A DNA stretch of 64,000 nucleotides from Lithospermum erythrorhizon (taxonomy: Eukaryota; Streptophyta; Magnoliopsida; Boraginales; Boraginaceae), in NCBI GenBank assembly GCA_019722365.1, contig JADFUC010000166.1, positions 186,001 to 250,000 on the forward strand, in the 5' to 3' direction. The notes below the pieces were generated by a model. The model was not told the origin of the DNA. It ran no database searches and saw only the letters and a program-made list of their open reading frames with translations. This document shows positions 49,750 to 61,359 of this stretch, one piece after another. The translations under genes and the position numbers were made by a program. Every line of letters starts with the position of its first letter. Position 1 is the first letter of the stretch.

Positions 49750-50880
49750 TTTAGCTTTCGATAGGGATAATTGGATCCACAGTGGGGGCGATTAATTGAG
49801 CTTCACTTCACAGTTTCCTTCGTTGGTTCACGGATCTCGGCTTGGTAATGGCAAGTGTCGCTACGTCTAAATTGAAAAAAGTGGCTACTAAAAGCAACCA
49901 TGGGTTATCGATCGATGATCGATACCCGATAGGAGACGATAAAGTAAAATGCATAAAAGTAAAGAACACACAAAATGGTAACCCAGTTCGGTATAACCTA
50001 AGTACGGAGGCGGTGCCGGGGGAGAACTTCATTTATCAACTTGATGTAATTAAGTAGGGACTTATACAAATGTTGCACATTTAAGCGCAACTTAACCTTG
50101 ATATAGTCTCAAGTCTACAGGATCACTAACTTCTTTTACCCACTGAGTAAATATTTCATGGCCGTTCGATGTATACAATCAGTAGAGAGCTACCGAAATT
50201 GTCCATGACAAAGAGTTTTAATAATGGGTACACATTAGTTTTTAGAAGACTAAGAGAATTTTTTCTAAACACAAACACGACCTACACTAAGGAGAAACAC
50301 AAAGCTGTTTGATCTTGATTTACCAAAAATGCTTTGTAATAAAAGTATGTTCGATTAAATGCTTGACCTTTGAAATTGACTCGATATATATAGTGTAGGT
50401 CTTGGGGTTTCGATGCCGATTATGAGGTGTTTGATAGGAATCCGGCACCTTACATAAGTATCTGATGTACCAAAATTTCGGCCAACATGCTTATCTTGGC
50501 GGCTTGAATAACAAACAATATCTTCTCGAGATCTTTGATAGTTATCAAATCTTACCTGCAGGAAATAATCGCTCAAAGTGTTTTGACTACTTGAATAACA
50601 AGCAATATCTTCCTCCAAGATCTTTGATAGTTATCAAATCTTACACACCTGAAAATAATCGCCAGAGACCCGTCAACAGTGACAAATCCAAACCTACAGC
50701 AGTTTTATGACTTGTCCGAAGCACGGAGAATCCATAGCGTTGTCCCCGATAGTCAAGCGGTCGTAGAAAAGCTTCCGTCAATGGCGTTAACCGAAAGATG
50801 TATTAATGGTTCTATTATTTATATATATGGAAATGAAAAATCATTGCATACTAATTTGAGGTATTTCAGTTGACACAATG
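49750..50880 (-). repeat. Probable 5' LTR of the minus-strand copia element
   Basis: On the minus strand a TATATATA box lies at about 50392-50384, preceded by the tandem repeats at 50503-50667. It is followed by the phrases ACTCAGTGGGTAAAAGAAGT, GAAGTTCTCCCCCGG and AATCGCCCCCACTGTGGATC, which I know from U5 regions of SIRE-like elements. Exact ends could not be set and no second LTR is present for comparison. Confidence 0.55.
50503..50667. repeat. Two tandem 87-bp repeats in the copia LTR
   Basis: Copies start at 50503 and 50590 with CTTGAATAACAARCAATATCT and run in register through AGATCTTTGATAGTTATCAA and AATAATCGC. Each holds the palindrome TTTGATAGTTATCAAA. They lie upstream of the LTR TATA box on the element strand, where enhancer repeats are common. 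Confidence 0.85.
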
Positions 50881-53089
50881 AATACCACGATATAAGGAAT
50901 ATGTATATTACAGAATCTAATAAGTAATATATGGAAGCGTACGACATAATAAATATGAAAAATTACTTTAAATGAAAAGATTAAAATGATCATATGATTC
51001 GATTTAAATGATATTTTTTTATTATGCTGAATAAGCATGAAACAATATATAAAAAAATATAGCGAGGCTAAGATATGTAAAAATAATAAATTACAAACTA
51101 GAAGTAGATAAGCATGCTTATCCGACACGTATTGGTATGTGGTATTTTCATATAACGGAGAATGGAGATCATTGCATTAGTAGCATTGTGTTAGGACTCC
51201 CAAGTGTCGATCACATGCTAAGCATTGATCAGGGGATATCGTCTATAAATCATTTCACTCGCTGACACACACAGTATTTACGCTTGATGTCTTAAATCGC
51301 CTCTTGCTTGGGTAGGATTGAGAGAAATTAGGGGAACATATTTTTTTGGGATGAATTGATTTGTGGGTGGCTTGGTGGGAGGCCGATTTTGGGAGGGAGG
51401 AATTTCGATTATTTAATTAAAATATATATTGTCAATTCTACTCTTGTTAGCATGCTAAGCATCTAAGTATAACTTTTGCTTCATTTCCATTCATTTTTTA
51501 ACCTTGTTCGATCAAACCGTATTGCAATGTCTATTGAATTCAGAAAGTTGAATTCTAAATAGTCAGCTAGAGTCACTTCTCATATTTTGACATGACAAAC
51601 AGAATGTTTTCGAAAGTTGATGAAAATGATGGAGAAGAAAAATAATGTAAAAAGAAGAGATTAAAACTGGTTTGCTAGGAAAAGGGTAGATCGAAAAGGA
51701 AGATAAAGAGGCCGAGGAAAGCGTGAGGATTACGAGCAGGCACCACTTGGTAATTTCTTGTGTTATCATTGATGGCTTTTATCTATTGCCCACTTATAAC
51801 TTGTTAGTTGTTAGTAATAGAATCCATCTCATGATTTCATCGCTAGATAACTAAGGATACCTCATATCAGTGTATGTAAGATATAGACTACAAGTATATG
51901 TCACTTGATAGACATTTTAAGTACTCGTATAACTGGCAGTAAAGAGGCGAGTGCTGAAATTGCGGCCCCTACTCTGCCGTGCGACATGGGTTAAATTAGT
52001 ATGGTAGCGGAATCTCGTATTGAAGTGGTTTAAAGGGAAGAACAAGTCACGACTAATTGGGGGTATATCCGCGATTTGTCTCTACGTGTAGCTTAAGAGG
52101 CGTGGATAGCGTGGGACTGCGTCCAGCGATTTCTTGCCATGCGTGTAGGCTCGAGGGCCGCGAATAGTGTAGGACCTTAGTTTGAGGGTTTTAAACTTTG
52201 CAATAAATGTTTTCACCATGTAGTAAATGTTGTTACTGAGTTTCCTTTATTCCTTACAACTTAGTTATCTTCTACATGTTAAGCCTACACTGTTATGATA
52301 CTAGCTATTATTATTTCGCTTTATGGTTTTAAAGCTGTGATGATCTTTTGTGTTATACCTACCGTTCATTAATATATGATAAATTTTTAATGGTCGACTT
52401 TCCTTGACTCTGAATTAAATTAAAGGGCGTATTCACGTTGAAAAACAGTTACCAGCTACTTGTTGCCCGAGGTGGTGAAAAGCGTGTATTCAAAATATAT
52501 ATTATTACAAATAATTTAGAATAAATACATTACAATGAGATGTTCAGCTACATTACTCTTTCTAGGAGAAGCATATATACAAGAAAGTTATTGTGTTTCT
52601 ATATATTTTTATTGCTTATATTACTTACATGCGGGGGAGATATATATAGTGAAAATCCTATAATCTGGCGTGCATTTCTAATCATCGTTAGTTTTGTATG
52701 GTAATAAAAGCTAAAAGTTTATGCATCAGTAAATGCGAGATTATAGATTTTCTTCATATACTGCTCGCATGCTAAGCTATAAACAATAAAAATATAAACA
52801 GCGATATTTTCTTGTATATAACTCACAAAATCTGCTCCCTTGAGAGGGGAATAGGCGGCGGCCATTGTAATAGACATTACTAAGTATTTAGCCTTAATAA
52901 TATATATATATATTATATATATATATATAATATATATAATATATATATATATATATTTGAATAAATTTCCATGAAATGTGTTAATGGAAGCAAAACACGA
53001 AGATAGATGAAATCTATGATGCAACTTGAAGTCCGGTTGGGAATTTTGATTATTCATTATGTTGTTTAATGGTTGAATGTGATCTCAGA
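50881..53089. other. AT-rich spacer; no gene seen
   Basis: No supported coding frame. A GC-richer patch at 51940-52190 has no sustained frame. A long (TA)n-type run lies at 52898-52957 (separate entry). Confidence 0.4.
52898..52957. repeat. (TA)n microsatellite
   Basis: About 60 bases consist almost only of alternating T and A with a few AATA interruptions. Confidence 0.9.
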
Positions 53090-54560
53090 GTAGCATTTGA
53101 GAAGCTAAAGAAGAAACTAAATGGAACAAAGCAATGAATGAAGAAATTAGTGCAATCAAGAAGAATGATGCCCAGAACTCACAAATCTTCCAAAACTACC
53201 ACACAAAAGCGATAGGTGTCAGAATGGTGCATAAGACAAAGGCCCAAACCCGAAGGAAAAGTGGAAAAAGCGTAAGAGCAAAGTTCTTCAAAAGGCTATA
53301 AACGAGAGATATGGGATTACTTTATGATGAGGGTATTTGCTTCAGTTGCAAGAATTGATACCATTAGACTTCTTATAGCAATCGCAGCCCAGAACCACTA
53401 GAAGATATATCAAATGGATGTAAAATCGGTATTTTTAAATGGTTATCTCAAAGAAGAAGTATATATTGAGAAAGATCACGAAAATAAAGTTTACAAAAAA
53501 TTAAAGAAAGCACTGTACGGATTGAAGCAAGTTTCGCGAGCTTGGAACACAAGGGTTGATGAATACTTTCGAGCGGTTTGTAAAGAGTCATCTGACGTAC
53601 TCTTTAACGAATTCGAGGGAGGTATGATGATGTTTTTATACGTGGGCCGAAGCGTGATCTTTCTGAAATGACCACGAGTATGTTCAATGAGTTTAAGAAA
53701 GTAATGACTGATGAATTTGAAATGACGTATATTGGTCAAATGTCTTACTTTCTTGGTGTTGAAGTCAAACAAAATAAAAAGGATATCTTTGTGTCACAAT
53801 AAAAATATGCAGAGGAAATACTAAGTAAGTTTAGAATGAAATAGTGCAAGCCGGTAAAACACACCCCGTTAGAAGTAGGAATAAAGGCGAGAACTAACTC
53901 CCCGATAAAAGAGTCGGTAAATCCAACGTTGTTCAGTCACAGTTGGATGTTTGAGGTAACTTTCGCTTCGTCGAGATATTATGTCTGGAGTTGAATTTGT
54001 GCTTGAGTCACAATGGAAAAAGCTTCGAAACAAGATCATTTTAAATTTCACGGCCAAAAGTTTTGAGATATATCGATGGTACACTTGAATATGGTTTATT
54101 TTATACACATTCTTAAAATTGAAGTTAGTTAATTTCTTCCGAGGGCAGGTGATTATGGTGGTGACTTGGATGATGGAAAAGTACTTCGGATACGCGCATT
54201 CATGCTCCGGTTGAGTAGTATTTTCATGGTAAATGAAGAAGCAACAAGCGGTTGCTCTCTCGGCTTATGTGAGCGGAGATATATGGCAGGTAGGCTAGCA
54301 TGTACATGTCGAAACAATATGGTTGAAGTATATTTTGAATTGAGTTATATTATTCAAAGGAAGAGCAGGTTATTATATATTGATATCGAGTGTTATGCTC
54401 GACTTCTGAAATCAGGTATCACGTAGTCGGAGTAAGCATATAAGCTTGATATCATTTCATTCCATTATTTTCGCGTCTGATAATGTGGTTGTGAATTATG
54501 AGGAATTGCAAGGAATTCTTATCTAAACCTGCTGCGGATGGAAGGATTAACGATCCATAA
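53090..54560 (+). pseudogene. Second Ty1/copia pol remnant (RT-RNase H)
   Basis: A degraded but ordered copia pol end on the plus strand. It carries AMNEEISAIKKND (53131), a frameshifted stretch, [20 protein letters not shown] (53410), [16 protein letters not shown] (53500), then YFLGVEVKQNKKDIFVSQ ending at a stop near 53800. RNase H pieces GGDLDDGK (54150) and a frameshifted SKHI segment (near 54440) follow. Gag, integrase and recognisable LTRs are missing. Its best-matching order is a different copia lineage from the SIRE-like element on the other strand. Confidence 0.85.
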
Positions 54561-57304
54561 ATTTGTTGATGTTCGGATTTGAAAGTTTGGTTTTCGGAAG
54601 CATAGCGGGGAATTTTTACGTATCTAAGCATAGTGGAGTGGATATGCTGAAAGTCTCCTTGCTTGTCAGGTACATTTATGATTGGAGGAATAAGTATGAG
54701 TGCAGACCAATTAATGGTCTTGGTGGCTCAGGAGAGGGGTGCTTGCATGTGAGAAAGAGTATAATACCCAGATGCGTAATGCGTGCGTGCACGATCAACA
54801 GTGATGAGGTTTGACATTTTTCTCTTGGTACTTTGCTTGACTTTTGGCTTTATGGGTAAATTTTCTGTATTGCATTAATTCATTTGTCAATACCATATAT
54901 CAGATGTGATTAACATCTTTAGCAGTTGGTTTTAGATTATTTTTTTGAGGGCTGGGGCATATTGTTTTCACTTAAAATTATATTTACTATGTAAACGTAT
55001 GCATACACATGGTCATTAATATTTCACATTGAATGCACTTGTCGTTTTGGGTTCAAGCTGACATTAGATTACTTGCTGATGCTTGATAATTACTTCGTAT
55101 TTCTTAAGGCATGTCAGAAAGAACAACTCAAATGAATGGAAAGTTCTTCACCAGAGTGAAAGTTGCTTCGGTAGCATGTTAAACTGTTTTCGTTTGAGTA
55201 AATTACGTGAGGCTGAATAGAGAGCGTCATATTTATAGAGGCGACCCACGTATAGTGGGATAGTCTCTTGATTTGGTTTTAATCATGCATTCCAACTTGC
55301 TAACGCCATGAATTGACAAGAGGTTTCAGATGTTTGAGTGAGATGCTTTAAAATTTCAGCTTTACACTTTTTTTTGTCTTTGATACATGTTAACATTGCT
55401 ACTAGTTTCGACATAACTGTAATCAATATTTCTTGATTACTCTTAAGTGAATAATGTGATAAGATTAAGAAGATTTGATAGGTATCTATTTTTCCGGAAG
55501 TCCAATTTATAAGAATCTTAATATTACGTGTGTTTGAGACCTTAGTTAGTTTTGGCTGAATAGATAGTACAATAGTGTATTGATCTTTCTGGAGGTTTGG
55601 GTTATTTCTTTGTTGGCAGCCGTATGATACCTAACAACTTTAAGTTTAATGGCAACTTTCTACAGCGTATTTAGTTAGAAATTTATGTATTAGTTATTTG
55701 TAATCTTCGATATACGTATTAAGTAATTTGTAATATTATGTAATTATGCTTTCTTCGTTGATAATTTACTAAAAAACAAAAAAATAATTTTGGGATGGGG
55801 ATCCACCGGAAGTAGGTTTCTTAGTGAGTGCGTGCTTTAGGTGAAAAACGTGTTGTAAAGATATCTTGTAATTTTAGGCTAATTACATCCAAAATATAAT
55901 AAGGTACAACGAATTTCGAGCGTGGCGTTTACAAAAAAGCAGCTTTGTGCTTTATTAACCGAAGATTATTAAAATCGTAATTTGAAAGGATAGCAAATAT
56001 CTAGTAGATAGAGGATCGAGAAGTCTAATACTCCTATTTATCTTACTTCGTTTTAAAATATGATAAATGCAGAAAAATTTTACTTTTCGCGATAGTTGAT
56101 TGTTTACAATTTTAATATCTTTTTTACAATAACGATGTATTTTTCACATTCCGTATAGTTTTCTTGCTGACTCTTAATAAAATATTTTAAATCTAATGAT
56201 AAATACATTTTGAAGCTTGGAAAACGAACATCGATGATTTAAAATTAATATTACACACATTTAATCGAGTTAAAGCGCCATTTCGAAATCGTCGATTTAA
56301 AATTAAGCGAGATCTTAATTTAATATAGCGGTTTCGCCGCTATAATTAAACTTCATTTGAGTATTGAGTAAAATTAATATTTGACACGATCCGGGGACAA
56401 CTACGCAGCAAGGAATAGTATTAAGCTTTTTGGTGAAATAGCGATTTTGCGGCTTTAATGAGAGAAACTTCGCAAGCTACTATGACTTTGCGAATGGGGG
56501 AATAGTCGTTTCGCTGGCCTGTGTATTTGGATGTGTGTATAACTCAGGCCAAGATTATTACAAGACCAAGTTGGAGTGTCCCGACCACCGACGGCATCTC
56601 ACATTAAAACAATTCAAGAAAGCAAAAAAAAAAAAATATTTGGCTCTACTTTAACTACATCACAACTTTCAACTTCATATAATTATAATTTATTGATTCC
56701 GTAATTAATTACTTCATGGTATTTAAGTTGGAATTTTGTGGTATTTAAGTTGAGATTTCCTTGGATGTTAGTGAAACGGTTTGAGGCTTTATAATTATAC
56801 TTCATTGAAGTGTAAAACCTTTCGAAAATCTAGTTCAGAGCAGATCTGTTTTTTGCCATTTATCAATTAATCAACACCCTTTTGAGCTCTCTTTTATCTG
56901 GTACTTTTGCTTGGTTTACTCTGCTTCATCTTTTTATATGATGTTTTATGTTTGCTATTTGATCAAACAGCAATGCAATGATCTAATGTTTAGTTGGGGT
57001 TCTTAGTATTGAGCTTAATAATAAATTAATGTTGCTTTTTGGTCTGTTTTATTTGAAGTTGTTCAAGTTTGCTCCAAATTCTGGATAATGGTATTATTGT
57101 AGTCCTATTCTTGAATTATGTGTTTGTTGAATTTTGTTTAAAAATTGGATCATTATTAGTTTTGGTTGAGGTCTGATTGGTTTTTTGTAAGATCACTAGA
57201 ATGGTATGCAGGAATGGTGTGATTTGTTTCTTATTATGCATATTTGAGAAGATTCTGAATCATTGGAGCTTACTTGATTTTGATCTAACTTTAGCTAATT
57301 CATG
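54561..57304. other. Spacer upstream of the methyltransferase pseudogene
   Basis: No coding gene is recognised. 54563-54814 is open but of unknown nature and may be retroelement 3' sequence. A perfect 8-bp-arm palindrome lies at 56324-56344. An A13 run lies near 56625. The old promoter or 5' UTR intron of the methyltransferase gene may lie in the last kilobase. Confidence 0.35.
56324..56344. repeat. Short perfect palindrome
   Basis: TATAGCGG, loop TTTCG, CCGCTATA. Related but imperfect strings, AATAGCGATTTTGCGG and AATAGTCGTTTCGC, occur near 56436 and 56501. Confidence 0.8.
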
Positions 57305-57491
57305 TACTCCCTCCTTCCCACAAAGATGGTCGAGTTTTGACTTTTTAAATTTTTTTAGAGAAAACATATTTGATACGGAGTACTAGTTAAAGTTGACTTG
57401 GTTCCTAAAATATATATAAATATTGGTCAAATGAGACAAGTTATGGGAAATGAAAAGTGTAAAAGAGAATCTTTATGGGAAGGAGGGAGTA
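57305..57491. mobile_element. Stowaway-like MITE
   Basis: The ends are TACTCCCTCC at 57305 and GGAGGGAGTA ending at 57491, a perfect 10-base inverted repeat. The interior is non-coding. It lies about 490 bases before the methyltransferase start codon. Confidence 0.85.
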
Positions 57492-57981
57492 CTTTTTTTT
57501 GCATTTAGTTTGTTGACACATTTAGATCTGGACCTCTATGAAAGTGCAATGACTATCTTCTACTTCACAATATAAAGCGTGATGAGCCATTTCGAGGAAA
57601 TCTTATGGAGATTTAGTATGTCATTAACGGATAAATTCTATGAGACATCATTTGAATGAAATTTTATTGTTATAGAAAGTTGCTAGGAAATTTTTATATG
57701 CTTGAATTTGGGTAACTGAACATCTATAGTTTTAGACTTCTACATGGTGAAGTGAAAATGTATAAAGATTTAATAACTTTAGTGTGTTCCATACATATTA
57801 ACTTATCACTTATGCAAACAAAAATAGTCATTATTGGAGAAAGTATCTTAAGGTTTATGATCTTAGAGTACTTAACCATGATAAATACTGTTTTCCTTCC
57901 AGCATGCTCATAGCCTCATATATGTGCTAATTGTTCTTACCAGAAGAGAGCTTTGTATACTGGGTGCAATTCTAAGACAAG

Positions 57982-60900
57982 ATGGCCTCAAAAAATCACG
58001 CTCCTGTCAGCCGAGCACGACGTCCATTGTCCATATTTGTAGTACTTGGTCTGTGCTGTTTTTTTTACTTCCTTGGATCATGGCAGAGTAGTGGTTATGG
58101 AAAGGGAAATAAGTTAACAAAAGTAGTAACAGATCAAGCTGAATGTAAAACATTCACCAACTTGGAAAATGTGGACAATTTGGAATTTGAACCACAACAC
58201 AAGTATATTTCAATCTCTGACTCTGCTGAGCCGGAAGCCAAAGTCTTCAAGCCTTGTGATGCAAAACTTTCTGATTACACTCCTTGCCAGGAACAGGACC
58301 GGGCAATGACCTTCCCTAGGGAAAATATGATATACAGAGAGAGGCATTGCCCTCCAGATGGAGAGAAGCTGAACTGTCTTATTCCAGCACCAAATGGATA
58401 CACAACCCCATTTCCTTGGCCAAAAGGTCGTGACTATGTCCATTATGCTAATGTTCCATACAAACATTTGACAGTTGAAAAGGCTGGTCAAAACTGGGTA
58501 CAGTATCGGGGCAGTGTGTTCAAGTTTCCTGGAGGAGGAACTATGTTTCCACAAGGGGCAGATGCATATATTGATGAACTTGCAACTGTGATCCCAATCA
58601 AAGACGGATCCATTAGGACAGCCTTGGATACTGGTTGTGGAGTATGTAATCCCTCTTTATTTACTTATGGTGGCAAACCTTTTTCTTTTTAAGTTTTCTT
58701 ATCCTTCTAATTCATCTGTGCTGCAGTTTAACTAAGCTCTGTTCGGTTTAAAATAGGTGGAAAAAATCCCCATTGGACTATCAATTAGTTTTTTAGGCAT
58801 GTAAATAATCTCTTCATGTTCATTATCATTCTGTAAAGTTCTGTATATATCTTTCACGCTTGTATATGGTCTCTAGCTTAATATGGTCACAACGATTGCG
58901 TATGAATCAATCAGAGAGTGAATATATCATACTGATTGGAGATTGTCGGCAAAGGCTATTTTTATTGTTATTTTTTTCATCTGATTTTCTGAAACCTGTG
59001 GGACCAGCTTTCATTTCCAAAACAGACTTTTAGATAACAACTATCAGATAGTTTTGTCACTATTGTACTGCATAGGATGCCTGTTAATTTTTTTTTGCAA
59101 CTTTCAGCTGCTCAAACCTCATAATCTTCAAATTTGATGCATCTTTAGGTTGCAAGCTGGGGAGCGTACATGCTGAAGAGAAATGTGTTGACAATGTCCT
59201 TGGTAACTTGGCGATGTAAACCATGAAGCTACCAAGTGCAATTTGCTTTAGAACGAGGTGTGCCTGCTGTTATTGGGGTTCTGGGATCGATCAATATGCC
59301 ATACCCATCAAGGGCATTTGATATGGCACAATGTTCAAGGTGTCTCATTCCATGGGCAGCTAATTAAAACAGGTGCTATATAAGAAAACAAAACTATATA
59401 TATGCAAACACCAAAACATCAATGTTGAATCTATTTCTTTTTAACTTTGGACAAGTTTAGCTGGCCAAAAGAAACAGTATTATGAACCCATTCTTTTTCT
59501 CTCTTTAACTTAATTCCTAACTGGCACATAACTATTTTTTTTTTCTTTCAATATTTACTCTTGAATGCATACCGAATGACTTAAAACCATGACCTTCCTT
59601 CTACACAGATGGTATGTACTTAATGGAGGTTGATCGAGTTCTAAGACCAGGTGGCTATTGGGTATTGTCGGGTCCTCCCATTAACTGGAAGACCTACTAC
59701 AAAACATGGAAAAGGTCCAAGGAGGATTGCAAGGCTGAGCAGGATAAGATTGAAGAGTTAGCTGCTAGTCTATGCTGGGAGAAGAAGTATGAAAAAGGAG
59801 ACATTGCCATCTTTAGGAAGAAAGAGAACTCTAAATCTTGCAAGAAGAAGTCTGCCAACATTTGTCAATCTAATGCTGATGATGTCTGGTAAGATAATTG
59901 AATCTGATTTATCGCCAACCCAATTTAGTTTAAAAAATGTCAAACTTAAAATCTTTGCGCTGTCAAAATAATATATTATACCATGCAAAAACCTGCTGTT
60001 ATTGTCAAACAATTTTGTGCATGGTGGTAGCTAATGCCAGTCTTCTGTTATTCAAATCGCAATAACTAATGATAGATGATGGCATGAAGCTCAATTTATA
60101 AAATTGCATAGGATGGTGATCTCCAGAATTGCCAATTAGGTTATCATCGATTATTAAGGAAGGAAGTAGTTATCTTTGCAAGGAATTTTATACATATATA
60201 TTCCTGAAATAAGTCTTTTTCATCTTAAGTTCTGATTCCAAGGAATTACTCTCCGGCATGAAAACGTTGTATGTATAGTTGTATATTTTCTCAAAGTACA
60301 ACTCACATTCTTCTGCTACAAACTATTCCCATCCTGATAACAGTTTTGAGTTAATAGTGTTAACTGCATGCTGCAATCATCATTATATATTTACTCAAAT
60401 AATGCCTTTCTGGTACAAGAAAATGGAGACCTGCATAACTCCCTACCCTCAGGTTAAAAGTGAAGATGAGATAGCAGGGGGAGAGTTGAAGAAGTTCCCA
60501 GCTAGGCTATCAGAAATTCCTCCACTGCAGCTAATTTTAATTTGTTTCAGGGGTGAACTAACTTTCCAAGAAGATAGCAAGCTCCTGGAAAGTTTATTAC
60601 AAAAGTGATCAACAGTTTGTTTGGAATGCTAAAGATTCAGAAACATAATGATATGAATGCAGGGCTTAGGAAGTTTCGCAGCAGCACTAGACTCACCAAA
60701 GCTATGGGTTATGAATGTTGTTCCTTCCATTGCTCAGAACACTCTAGGTGCAATCTATGAGAGAGGACTGATTGGAATTTATCATGACTGGTGTGTAATG
60801 ATGATGTTCTATCTAAGCATATTTTTATATGTTTTACTCCATGTGTGGACTGATGCATAGTATCCTCAACGATACCAATATCTCCTCCCTGCTTCAGGTG

Positions 60901-61359
60901 TGAAGGTTTCTCAACATACCCTAGAACGTATGACTTAATTCATGCTAGCGGCTTGTTCAGTTTATACCAAGACAAGTAAGATTTTATTTTGTCGATTTTA
61001 TATATGTTTACACTGTTTTAAAAGAAATAAGAACAATCCAAGAAAAAAATATCCAAAAAATGTCCTACATGTGAGGTTTGAAATATAGATAATAAGTATC
61101 TAATTTTATTCATCTTAATAGGTGTGAATTCGAAGACATTCTCCTGGAAATGGATCGTATATTGAGGCCTGAAGGGACAATCATATTCCGTGATGATGTT
61201 GACATAGTGAACAAGGTGAGCAAAATTGCCGGAGGCATGAGATGGGACACAAAAATGGTAGACCATGAAGATGGCCCTCTAGTACCTGAAAAGATACTCA
61301 TTGCAGTGAAGCAATATTGGACTGCAAGCAGTGGAGATAGCGGATCATCTGGGCAATAA
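57982..61359 (+). pseudogene. Probable methyltransferase PMT-family gene, inactivated
   Basis: The layout is that of a Golgi type II membrane methyltransferase thought to act on pectin. Exons: 57982-58641, 59149-59372, 59609-59888, 60413-60790, 60898-60975, 61122-61359. Exon 1 is open for 220 codons, with a membrane anchor at about residues 17-35, [13 protein letters not shown] and the SAM-site start ALDTGCG. Later exons carry [51 protein letters not shown] and FRDDVD. Defects: in exon 2 a garbled stretch gives TGA at 59224-59226, with TAA at 59365-59367; the acceptor before exon 4 reads TG instead of AG (60411-60412); exon 4 has TGA at 60606-60608 and several indels around 60530-60675. Introns are kept, so this is not a retrocopy. 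A full gene would code for about 600 aa. The intact exon 1 could still yield a truncated anchored fragment. Confidence 0.9.

Larger units (their letters stand above)
43985..50880 (-). mobile_element. SIRE-like Ty1/copia retrotransposon, broken and nested
   Basis: Reading on the minus strand from high to low coordinates: a 5' LTR-like region (about 50880-49750), gag with the phrases FNKILKRFNKKP and a degenerate zinc knuckle, a coiled-coil tail ending LDEILMQGKR (49190-48400), a GAG-pre-integrase motif LWHKRLGHTNYRNIQQL (near 47830), integrase, then reverse transcriptase. It ends near 43985, just after the YVDD box, so RNase H and the 3' LTR are absent. Stops and frameshifts occur throughout. 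The integrase is split by a 2-kb insertion. It is an inactive fossil. Confidence 0.85.
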
